Part shown: in pieces, positions 13,323-24,255 of the stretch
How the letters are laid out: each line of letters begins with the position of its first letter
Position numbering within the stretch: the first letter of the stretch is position 1
NCBI GenBank assembly: GCA_024305405.1
Contig: JAKNDB010000110.1
Coordinates: forward strand, 310,001 to 374,000
Direction of reading: 5' to 3'
From: Dirofilaria immitis
Lineage: Eukaryota; Nematoda; Chromadorea; Rhabditida; Onchocercidae
Length of the DNA: 64,000 bases
The notes under the pieces: generated by a model
Told to the model about the DNA's origin: nothing
The model's input: only the letters and a program-made list of their open reading frames with translations
The model's database searches: none
Program-made: the position numbers and the translations under genes

Positions 13323-15462
13323 TATCTAAATTTACCGCTTAAATATACAATGCATTAATATTTTTAATTCGCATTACATTTTAATCAGTTCAGATAATTT
13401 TCATACCCTATAATTCTCAAAATTTGCATACCTGAAAGATGCTAAAATCAGCATAGAAATTCAACTAATTGTTTGAATAGTTGGATTTTGAAGAGTTTTG
13501 CATAATTTCTAACTCAGTTCGAATTTCCAAAAAGAAAGGAATCTGATAAAGGAATCATTCCTGGACATAGATTGAAAGCAAATTTCGATTTCATATCTTT
13601 GTCGTGATTGAAATACTAACCTTTCCTGTACCTAGCCACCATTTGTTTATTTTCTTTTACGAGTAGCTATCGCTCCACCTTAACAAACAACTAGTTGCAA
13701 ATCAAAAACGTATCACAGACGCCGTACTTCAAGCATTTGCTTGTTCCTCCTGCAATTAGTCTGATCGTTATGCATATTATTATCGTATTCATGCTTGAAA
13801 AGGAAGATGTGCTTTATGCTGTCAAATAGCAAATAATTATACAGATACGTGGACATTTTAAAAGTTTGCTTAATAATTCATAACATTTACAGCGATAACA
13901 GGATAAGAACTTTATCATGAGAATGACCAACAATTAACTAATATTTTTGTGGAAGCACTGATTAAATTTTAAGAATTTCGCTGAAAAAGCAGAAGGAAAC
14001 AAAGGATATGTAAAAGCTGTGGTTCTAATAAGGCATCAAAAAGATGATAATTCATAGATCTCAAAAGTTGATAAAGGTTGGAATGACATATAGCATGAAA
14101 GCCATTGCACGATGTGACTAGCCAGCATGATAATATCAAGCAGTCCTGGGGTACAGCCAATCATCCTCAAAGTCAGGGCATGGCAGCAAGCTTTACAAGC
14201 CACATACGTCATAGCTGATGACGTCGTTTTATCTAATTTTGACAGCATTTCTATTTTCCTAATATGAAATGTGAACCGTAGAGTAATTAGTAAGTTAATA
14301 TTAATAGCTAAAGCTCCTATTTATGCTTACCTAATCCATCAGGGCTACATATATCTTTGCAGGCTCCTTTTGATAATCAGAATACAAAAATTTATAAATC
14401 GATTTGAGAAGCCATAAATACATATACCATCAGTATTTTCAAATCTTCAACTGATACTCTAGGAATTATTACTAAAGGTATAGATAAACTTGTTAAGTTC
14501 CACTAAGGCACTTTACATGTTATTTTTGTGTATAGCACGGAAATAACTCTAAAATTAGAAAGCCTTGAATCGCCAAAATTTCTTTTTACCTTTACTAACT
14601 CCAATTCTTGGGGTACAGATATAATTTGGTTTAAGATGAGAATCATAAACACAGAATTCATGGCTTATTAGGATATTATTTTATCATTTATTATTATCAG
14701 TTATCATTGATAATCATAACGTATATAGTAGTCATGCCAACAGCAATAATGATATCCTAATAATAATATGAAGATAATAATAATAATACGCTTATTATTA
14801 TTATTATTACTATTGATTTATTATTATTATTGTTGATTATTATTATTATTATTATTATTATTGATTTATTACTATTATTATTGACTTATTATTATTATTG
14901 ATTTATTACTACTATTATTATTGATTATCGATATAGATAAAACAAGTAAGAAATAATGTAAAGATGTGGTAGATAGCAATTTTTCCGCTTCTGACTAATT
15001 TAGATCAGATAAAACAACAGTTGTTCAAGATGTTCACATTTTAAATTACCGTTTTCATGTGTTTCATGTGTTACCTCAACCTTTGAAACAAGTAGATCAT
15101 CCACATGACGTCCTATCTATTCGTTCAACAGCTGTTAAAAGGAATAACTCTGAGACAAATATTTGCATTGGGCGATATTAGTTGTCGTAGTGGCGAAATA
15201 ATTTCATTATGTAGATGTTTATTACAGTTAGACGATAAAGCAATGCAATTTTCCTTATTGATAGCCTACGTCGGATGAGTTGATGTGTGTGATTAGATGT
15301 GTGATTGTCTGTGGGAACTGCCTTGTGAGCAGGGGTCGGTCATGTCGAATTTACATCAGCAAGAAATGCGCTCCCGAATAAATCGTGTTTCAGGTATGCT
15401 CTTGTCCATTCTTTCAAATTGACCGGTCAAAAGTTCAGAGATTTTCGACTCGTTTCGAAAAT
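13323..15462. other. shared upstream region between two divergent TBC genes
   Basis: About 2.1 kb separates the presumed starts of the SGSM3-like (minus) and TBC1D23-like (plus) genes, so promoters of both should lie here or in undetected 5' exons. It contains a long imperfect AAT/ATT repeat tract (14740-14940) and a short inverted repeat with arms near 14667 (TTAGGATATTATT) and 14752 (AATGATATCCTAATAATAAT). A minus-strand open stretch around 13970-14250 has no recognisable motif. TTTCAG at about 15388-15393 and GTTCAG at 15433-15438 could be trans-splice acceptors for the plus gene. Confidence 0.4.
14740..14940. repeat. imperfect AAT/ATT trinucleotide tract
   Basis: Runs of (AAT)n on the left switch to (TTA)n on the right around 14792, with interruptions of the form TTGATT repeated several times. 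Because the two halves are complementary, the tract could fold on itself. It is simple-sequence DNA, not coding. Confidence 0.85.
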
Positions 15463-18400
15463 ATGAACGGCGATGACATTAAAGCGACGAAGTCATCAGC
15501 TACGCTATCCAACAATGAATATCCGAAAATTTTGGAATCGTATCGTCAGAAATGGGTGGTACGTTTTTGGTATTTCTATCAAAAAAATGCTTATAGTGAA
15601 TAATTCATTACAGTAAATATGAAGTACAATGGAAGTTGTGGATTCGGAAATCAAGAATTTCGACTTTATAGATTGGATTGCATTTCATTATTATTCAACA
15701 AGAAGTTTATTGTAGAGGAATCTTGGCATCCAGAATAAGCCAGGTGTTTCATGCCAGAAGGTATCATGCCAGAAGAATGAGCAAATCCATATAGCATGTC
15801 TCGAAGTTCTTGACCGGTGTCCATCTGCGTTGGGGAACAATGATCTAGAAACTGTGTTAACACTATTTTGTGAGCAAGAGGAATGTGATTTCGATGAAAG
15901 CTATGTCAGCATCTTAGAAATGCTGGTACCATTACGGTGCACGTTGGATGAACTCTACAATATATTTTATGCCATAACTACGAAATTTGTTCCGAGGTTC
16001 TCTTGTTACCCAATTCAGCTTAGATGACGTCTCTAGTTTTAATAACATTCTGTTAACGCAATTGTTAAGTAACTTCATTTTACACTGCGATAACTTAAAT
16101 TCTTGAAAGGACATAATCTAATCATTCTTCCATGATTTTTTTTTCAAGAGACATATCAAAAGGTGCCGTATGCTACCAGCTTATGGATTTGATTGTGCAA
16201 TATCATAGTCCGTTGCTCAGTTCACATCTGGAGTCTCATAAAGTTACTTCTTTCGAATATGGACGCCCATTTTTCGCTGCACTTTTCGCCTCTGAAATTT
16301 CCAAGCAGTCGTTATATATGGTATGGGACAAATTGTTCGAGAAAGTAAGCCTTTAAATAAATTTGTGGTACAAGAAAAGGTCTCATAAATCTTTGGTATT
16401 TTCTAAACCAATACGAAGAAGTTGAAATGAACGTAAGTTTGGTTTATTCTAATTGCGAAAGTGTTTCCAGCATAATTTAACAAATAATTGTTGAGGGTGA
16501 TCCGTATTTGTTGTTTGCAATGGTTTTGATATTCGTGATCAATTGCTCCGATCAGCTTATGACTTTAAACACTAAAAGGTTTTTGCTTTTTGCACAATAT
16601 ATTCCTTAATTTTCATGTTGTGCAGTTCTTGTAGCTAGATTTTTGTCCTTGCAGTGAACTGGTTGATACAATTCTGTTTGCTGTGAAGGAACTATCCATA
16701 AATGATGTTGATGACTTTTTGGAATTATCAATTTTGTTTCTAAATCAGACACCATCGTCTATTAAACAAGTGATTTCATTTAACGTTTAAGTGCAAAATT
16801 CTCTTAACATTACTGGAATTAAGATTTTCGTTTATGATTTCAAGAAATAGGAAATTTTAGTTACCATTTCTCTTTAAATACTGAATGTGTTTAATCTCAT
16901 TTGTCTCTTCTGAATCATTTTTAATGGATTTTCAACGCGTTTTATTTGGCTCTCGACATGCGGAAGAAACGCAGGCTGATATTACGAGATTGCTTGCATT
17001 GCCAATTGATCCCCGCGATGTTATCCGAATGGGTTTGGATGAAAATCTTAACGCAGCTGTAAGAAATCTGCTCACAACTGAGTTTGAAATTATTAATTAT
17101 ATATTAGGACTTACTATGTGATAATGACGGCAAATAAGTCTTGCTGTATATTTTACTGCAGCGGTTATGCTGTTCATTTTAACGCAAAAATAAACTTCGT
17201 TTCATCAATATAATTTTCAATCCAGGAATCAGAACCGAATTTCTTCATTATTGATGCTCGATCTCATGATCAGTATTTAGCTGGACATTTGGATGGTTCA
17301 TACAACTTGGATTCCACTCTGGTGTGTTCCACTTTTATTTTCTATGGCACGTGAAACTAATATCTTCAGTAAATAACTGAAAAATATTAGATACTTATTA
17401 CTATGCATTTTTAAATTAGTTCTAATTGTAGTTAAGTTTACTGTGGAATTAGCTTCTATTTTAGCTCCAAGTATGTTAGCGTATAAATTTTCCAGTTTGT
17501 TGAAGCACCAGTTCAATACAAATTGGCTTTATCTAGTTTGGATGCCTACCGATGTGCATTTCATCCTGATGAACACATTCTTTTCCTTGGTTCTGGACGT
17601 GAAGATGATCTTTATTTGCATATGGTCATTGCAAATTTTTTACAACAAGGACGAAAACATGTTGCTTTGGTAGACAGGGGATATAAAGGTATTTTTTCTT
17701 CTTATTAATTAAGTTCATCATACGTGCTTATTTAAAATTTCCTAAAACAATGTTATTTAGCTCTTCATGATCAGCTTTCACCAAATTTTGATCGTCTGGA
17801 TGGACATTATTCAGCCCTTTGCAAAGAGTGTGATAGACATCTACCACTAAGGATCGAAAAAGAACCTGCGAGAAGATCATCTGTGAGTATTTTGGAAGAA
17901 CTAATTTCCATTAGGGAATTCTACTTGTTTTGGTCAATAAAATTTTAACTATTCTTGTGAGGATGAATTGAGGACGTGCGTCATGTGTTGAGAATATGTG
18001 CTTTTATTGATGACTTTATAAATACACCAGTTACTCGATTTAAAACGACAGAAAGGTTGCTTGGAAAATTAAGATTGCTGAAATGTTTTTCAGTGGAAAC
18101 TTGATGTTAGTAGTATTCTCGGTGCAGTAAAAGCAACGGCTCCTTCAATTAAAGAGAAAGTACGGAAACTGCCTATAATTGTGACGCGTGGTCCAAATGC
18201 TGTTGAATTTAATCATGTTGAGACAAGTCAGCGGCATGGTAAACGATATCGCAATGAAAAATCTCTTTTCACTCTTAGTGATTCTGATTCTGAAGCAGAA
18301 AATGTCGCCGTTACATCCATTCTAAGGTCATCTGAACCAAAAGTTAGTGTTTTGATATTTAAATTTGTCATAATGATAATCGAAATGCCTGAACCATATT

Positions 18401-19354
18401 GGTCACTTGGAATAGAACTTTCTATTTGATGGATTCCTAATAAAGTTAAAAGTTCTCTGTACAAGCAGGGATTTAGTGAATCAATAAAATTTAATAAATT
18501 GTATATTGAAATATGAATTTCAGAAGCTGGATGATATTCTGAAGCAAAGTGACGTAATGGAATATTTTGAAGGATTGGAAGTATTTACAGAAGGTGCAAG
18601 TCATCGTACTGTGGAATGCTATTTAGCTTTAACAGCGACACATATTCTCATTTTTCATCAAGATGAAAAGGTTCGTAATTTGAAAATCAGAGCTCTAAGA
18701 GTTTTTTCAATTGATTGGTATCAATTTTATGCTCTGACTTTATTTTTAAAAACCGGCAAATTATCTCTTTAATAAAGCTAGATTTTTAGACTTAGTTTCT
18801 AAATGAAATTTTCCTGAAATAATTATCTTTCTGGGTTTTTAGATTGGTGAAGTAATTTTACGAGCACGTCATGCATATGGATCAGTACTGCGTGTTTCAA
18901 GCAGGAAAAAAATTCCTGAACTGCTCACGTTTAGGTTTGGTTATTGTACCGATGAGAATGATTACAAGGCACTTTATATTTTATTCTTTTGCATATTTTT
19001 ATTGAAATTTAGCAATGTTTGCATTTATTATCTTTACCACCTCTCTAAATATGAGTGAAAAATCTAGAAAAAATGGGATAATGATCATCTTCTGCAATTT
19101 GATGTAAAATTAAGAGATTAAATAAATTCTTCCCAGTCACAAAATAACGATAAAATAATGTTATTTTATCGTGATGTATTTTCGAATTCTTTTTATTCCT
19201 TCTGAATTTATTTCAGCTCCATTCGGTTCGAATATATGTAATTTTTTTGTTCCAGGTTACCGCAGTTCACCGTTTCATAATACCTAGAGCTGGTGATTGC
19301 GCAAAATCAATCAAAACGAATATTGTTACACAGCGACCAAGTATTCTTGGTTAA
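15463..19354 (+). CDS. TBC1D23: TBC1D23-type Golgi vesicle-tethering protein (TBC, rhodanese, C-terminal domain)
   Basis: Plus-strand gene with these exons: 15463-15558, an unresolved exon near 15613-15706, 15734-15996, 16149-16344, 16496-16578, 16655-16769, 16927-17058, 17226-17321, 17496-17688, 17761-17882, 18094-18342, 18524-18670, 18843-18968 and 19256-19354. Motifs run in the family's order: a degenerate TBC domain (DELYNIFYAITTKFVPR, then YQLMDLIVQYHSPLL), a rhodanese domain (FFIIDARSHDQYLAGHL and HILFLGSGREDDLYL), an acidic linker (LSDSDSEAEN), and the C-terminal domain (SSRKKIPELLTFRFG, HRFIIPRAGDCAKSIK). The human protein bridges golgin-captured endosomal vesicles and the WASH/FAM21 complex; its TBC fold is known to lack catalytic fingers, and none is visible here. 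The rhodanese loop also lacks an active cysteine. Two splice sites are odd: no AG precedes the exon at 16927, and the intron at 18969 appears to begin with GC. Around 15648-15650 one extra A would join two matching frames. The first ATG is chosen because a TTCAG lies 24 bases upstream. Confidence 0.88.
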
Positions 19355-21821
19355 TATCACATATTTCGCTTGTTTAATATTGTGCTTTACTTTTCATGCA
19401 TCTCTCTATTGTAAAAGATTCGAGGACTAAAGTAATCAAAAATTTTTCTTTTCTGACTAACACATTTTAATGCAAAGGACTGTAGATATATACAGCATTA
19501 ATCAAAGCAAGTTATAATCATTATTAGACCAATTTTTTCCTTAGGTACTGATACTTATATACAGCAGGTGTGTGTAAGTCTTCCATTACCACTTAAGACA
19601 TTTTTTCCAAACCAAATTTTTGTGGTAGAGTAAGATAATCTGGTAGGAAAAAAATGGGTGAGTATCGGATTTGATGTCTTATGACCTTTATTTTAACCCG
19701 GATTATGAATTGTTTTGTGCTTTCTTTCCTTCTGGAACTTTGTATTGCATGATGTCGCTGTGTTTTTTCTGAATATTCAGTAATTGTATTTTCAGTTCTT
19801 TTCTGTCAAGGCTTTCCGTTTATTACCCCAGAATTTCTTCTCGATTTATATAATTTTGTTCATCTCGCATTATTCGAGTACGTGATTTCGAACATTTTTA
19901 GTCTTGAATTTGCATAGGAGTATGTTGCTTATTGGAAATTGCATAGAAGCTTCATAAGAATCTTCTTAAAGGAAATGTTCGTAGTTTTCTAACATAGTTT
20001 TCTAACTAGCTTTCAGTTTCAATTGATTTCTTTATGGTTGCGAAAGTTTTGTTTTTCAAATAAAGACTCGAAATTTCTGAAAATTTGTTTTGCAAGACAA
20101 TATCTCTCCAATTAGATTAATGTATGAAAAATCGGCGCACGAGAATTTGATATGAGAGGGTGATAATAGTCATAGAGTATGAGAAATAAGTGGAGCACTT
20201 GGCGTAAAAGCTGGAAGTTAGCAGTGAAAACTGTCAAGAATTTTGTTAGCCGGCCGGTAAAAATATAACAATTTGATAATTAATCTTATAGATTAGTTTG
20301 GTAGAGGTTTCAATATCTTCTGATATTATTTTCTTGATCATTCTTCTCGTGGAGTCTTTCTCAGCTCTGTGAAAATCAAAGAACGTAAAATATAATTTCA
20401 ATTGTTTCGGAATTTATCAAGCACCAACTGAAGTTTCTCCCATAATCAACTGTAAAGAAAGGAGATTAGTTCACTCATCTGTATAAAGGTAAGTTATTGC
20501 ATTTGTAGCGGAGGATATCGAACGACGAAATCGTGATGTGGTAGAAGAAACTGTATGGAGGAACTGGATGTAATTCTTTTTTTTTTTTTTTTCTTTTAAA
20601 TTAAACATCACCAGTTTGTATAAGTCTGCTAGGAACCTGAAAAATCAATTTAGCTTAAACGAAAAGTATTGGCTGACTTAACAGAGGGTTTATTTCGCTG
20701 GATTCATTTTACATGATGTAGATTATATATTACTACTGAATATTTAATGCACTCAACATTGCACCATGCATTATTTACATATTTCAAAGAGAAAACAACA
20801 TATTTCGAAAAGCTTTTTCTTATCATTTGTGCTACTACTTTACTGTGAAATTAACACGCTAATTAACTTTAGCCTTATCTTCATCTTCAGACAGAGAGGA
20901 GAGGTAGTGAAAGAATTGTATCGAAGATGACTGACAAGCTTGTTTAATAGCACATATAAGGCAGCGATATATCAAATTCATTTCGCTCCCGGTTGTTTTT
21001 ATGTTCACTTAGCGGTGAGTTATTTCCACTATTTCCCCTTCCCGTGGTGGTCGAGCTGTTAAGATGAAATTGATTTTGGGATATGAAATTGCATGAAATC
21101 GGACAGGTAGCTGTGCGCTTGAGTAGGGCTGTGAATTTGATAGTGCCTTGCAAAGGGAGAGATTGTGGACGTCTGAAATAATATGAAGATGAGCGGAGAA
21201 TAACGTACGATATTGCTGGAGAGAGCAACTGGAGGGATATTGTGACGCGACATGATAATGTGAGATATGTGTTTCACTTTGTACTACTGAAATGATCGTG
21301 CGTTTCGTAAAGGTTCTTCATAAAATTGAAAGGGTTTGGAAATAGATTAGGTATGTGTGCTATCTACTGAGATGAATTGGTCTTACTAGCTCAAACCGTA
21401 CTGTCATCAAAGCTTTGATTAGTGCTACTTGACAAAGTTGAAGAATTCGGATAAGTTATTTCCTTCTTGTCCGTCGAATTCAAAAATGTTGGTGAGGGAG
21501 CTTGTCGTTTTCATTAATAGATATTTTTACAGGTATATGCAAAGTCTTGGTTCCGAAATCTAATACAAAAAGTTAAAAAGTACTCAGTTTTTGTGAAAAT
21601 ACTGAACTTGGCCTGTATTTGGAAACTGGTTCAACACTATAAGCAGCCAAGTCATTTGATTTCAGTCATAATAATCGAAGAATTTTTCATGATATTATCT
21701 TACCATGTCGTTTCCCTGTTTTTCTTCTTGCTTGCTACCACTGCTCGTGGTGCTGGCGTTCTAATTTTTGAGCGGTAAGATCCAAGAAAGATCAAGTTCA
21801 ACAAGTCATTTTTAGGGGAGG
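19355..21821. other. intergenic between TBC1D23-like and kelch-like genes
   Basis: AT-rich DNA of about 2.5 kb without a confident gene. It holds a T run at 20577-20591, one copy of a dispersed repeat (about 20933-21240) and, at 21689-21774, an open segment encoding a hydrophobic leader (MILSYHVVSLFFFLLATTAR) that ends at a good GTAAGA donor. That segment could be an alternative first exon of the kelch-like gene, since its phase joins an acceptor GGGGAG just before the ATG at 21822. Confidence 0.45.
20933..21240 (-). repeat. dispersed repeat, copy A (inverted relative to copy B)
   Basis: The complement of this stretch matches 47680-47993. The best-conserved parts are CATGCAATTTCATATCCCAA and the end TGCCTTATATGTGCTATTAA followed by ACAAGCTTGT. 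The first conserved block is identical over about 35 bases, with more diverged but alignable sequence further out. Neither copy keeps a shared open frame, so this looks like an interspersed non-coding or dead mobile-element fragment. Confidence 0.7.
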
Positions 21822-24255
21822 ATGCAAGTGAGTACTGAGGATGTTACAGTACCATGGGGTAAAGCACCGGATCCCCTAGATATACAGATGGGTCACTGGC
21901 GTATGGCAGTATTTCAAGATGTTCAAGAAAGTTTCGATCACTCTAAACTATATTTCCTCTATGATCCGATTGCGGATGAAAAGTCGGGGACAAGGTAAGC
22001 GAGAAGATTTTCCAGTTTCATTGGACGCTATTCCTAAAGCTGAAAATTTGATACCACTGTCAAATATTAGCGACTGAGGCGTATCATCCTTTTTAGTGGT
22101 GGACGCAAAGGCAACCAAGGTTTGGTTGTTTTCGATTTGTATCAGCGGTGCTTTACAGGAGCAATACCCATCTTTTCTGAAGGTATAAGTTGGAAACTCA
22201 ATTGTTTAGAATCTTTTAAAACCCTGATAATTTTGTTTTTCAATTGATATTAAAGTTTTGGGCAATTGATGTTTAAGCTTTTCTTCCTTCGACAGTATAT
22301 TTGTGATTCTTAGGAACACCGAAATTCATATTTGCGTTAAAGTGTCCATCGTTTTCTGGAGGTTCTTCATTTGTGATTGCTTGTACGGCGACCAGATATG
22401 ATCAAACTGGGGTTCGTTGTTTTTTTTGTCTGTCTGTATTTTCTGAGTGATTCGAATGCATGTAAATATATGAAAGTTTCGGAGCATATGGAATAATAAA
22501 CGTAAAAGACTAGAGTGATGTAAAAATTTGCTAAAAGTGTGGTTGAAAAACTATGAGCATTTATGGGGGAAGGGGTTTATCTTGTTCTTATCAATATATT
22601 ACAAGTAACTCTTGTTTTTGGAATCCTTTTTTTCCTTTTAATTTCAATTGAGCGGTTCTTTTGTTTTCAGTTATTACTCTACAGAATTAATTTGACACGC
22701 GATGGAATGAGTTTGGAAAGCGAGCCAAAGGCACTGTTGTCAAATTTCATAGCAATCGATGATACATTCATCGTTTCAATGCGTGAAGACGCACCTGAAG
22801 TTGTGCTGATGACTGCCCCTGGTCTTATTATTTGGCGAATCAACTGTCTTGGCGAGCAGCCTTCCAGCCCAACCGAATCCTTCTCAGTTGCAGGGGCAGA
22901 TCTCAATCATTATTATGATGCTTATCTAAGTCAAGGGTATGATTTCCCTATCTTCTTTTTCGATATAAAACACTTAGAATTGATGAATTTGATTTGAATG
23001 TTGAGTTTTGCTTAAATTATTAGATTTTCAGTATAAGCATATTCATATCCTTTATTTTCAAGAAATCCTGGATACGATTGCTGTTACTTTTATAACAATA
23101 AGACTTGCTTTTGCTTTATTCACTACTTCTTTTTCCTTTCTTTCTCAGGAACATATATTTTCTTTCTCAATCACCAGATGGACATTTTGATCACTCACGA
23201 ATTCATGTTCTTGAAATCACAGGGCAACATCAGTTACATACTGTGATGTGTAATCCTGATTCAGTGCGTGGTGTACCATGTGCTCGTAAGCAGGCCGCTA
23301 TTGATTCTGTGGCGGGTATGTTGAATAGTTAATCTTCTTATCCTTTTCATTTGATTCGTGTAGATTTCTTTATAATATTCCTTTGATATTTGTTTACTGT
23401 TTATGAACAGGATATATTTTGCTTGCTGGTGGCGAGATTAATTATGGTGGCTCGGTATCCCGTCTTGTTGATTATTGGTTTCTTGATCTTTCAACTTTCG
23501 TTTGGCAACAGATTCCTGTAGAGATGCCAATCCCTCTGATTGAACCGCGTCTTACAACTACGAATTCAGGTCAGCTTCAGAGTTTGTTATATTGATTTTG
23601 TACTTTTTTGCCAGTTGTTTTGAAAGACTGTTATTAGATATAATTCAGTAATCATAGTAGTGGCGGGAAGATGTTTAAAGCTGAGTCGTATTTTATTATC
23701 ATGTTTATGCATATACAATTTAGCGGTCATGAATTTCCAGGAAGTATTTATTTGTGGGGTGATTTCGATCAACCATTGCCAGGTATGCCAGCTGGAACCC
23801 ACATACGTATTCTGAAAATAACTGGATTTGAAAGTATCAGACCACCTTCTTATGACGAAGCTTCGAAAAACCTACTTTACCTCCGTTAATTTCACCAGTA
23901 CCATATCCAGTGGACATTGCAGATGGATCATTCCCAATCCATCCAAGTCTTGGTCCAACACAAACAAGTGGTAACACGCAGAATATGGCTCCTTATTCAC
24001 AAAATGATTCTTCCTACTTGCAAAATAATCCCTCTTATTCACAAAATCAATCTTTTGTCCCCGGAACAAACAACACGTTCTCAAATGCAACCGAGACAAG
24101 CTTATCTGGAATCGATACCTTACCCTCAGAGTGGTAATCGTCAGTTCCCTAACCAAGGCGGCACACCACTGCAGCCGAGTAATGCATCAGAGCTTTTTAC
24201 TGGCCAATATGCTTATTATCCACCTCAAGAAAAGCGTAATTGCTGTCTTCAATGA
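21822..24255 (+). CDS. kelch-like beta-propeller protein with PPxY motif and C-terminal CaaX box
   Basis: Seven exons: 21822-21994, 22097-22182, 22314-22411, 22671-22936, 23149-23315, 23411-23569 and 23741-24255, with consistent splice phases. The protein has repeated kelch-like blades ([75 protein letters not shown]). A proline-rich tail follows with RPPSYDE, a WW-domain ligand of PPxY type, then a Gln/Asn/Ser/Pro-rich region. It ends in Asn-Cys-Cys-Leu-Gln, a CaaX box; Gln in last place usually means farnesylation. Prenylation and PPxY suggest a membrane-attached adaptor, perhaps for a HECT-type ubiquitin ligase; this is inference. In the last exon the frame breaks at five A (23866-23870) and returns at four C (24059-24062), so the roughly 190 bases between are read one frame off; flanks match one continuous protein. 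I do not recognise a named orthologue. An alternative upstream exon would add a signal-peptide-like leader, which conflicts with prenylation. Confidence 0.75.

Noticed and set aside
14036..14248. Minus-strand open frames of 60 to 70 residues with many Cys and Leu
   Set aside because: They overlap each other in different frames, show no motif and do not fit the SGSM3 N-terminus, so I did not call an exon.
23872..24156. 94-residue minus-strand open frame
   Set aside because: Shadow of the proline/glutamine-rich tail exon of the kelch-like gene.
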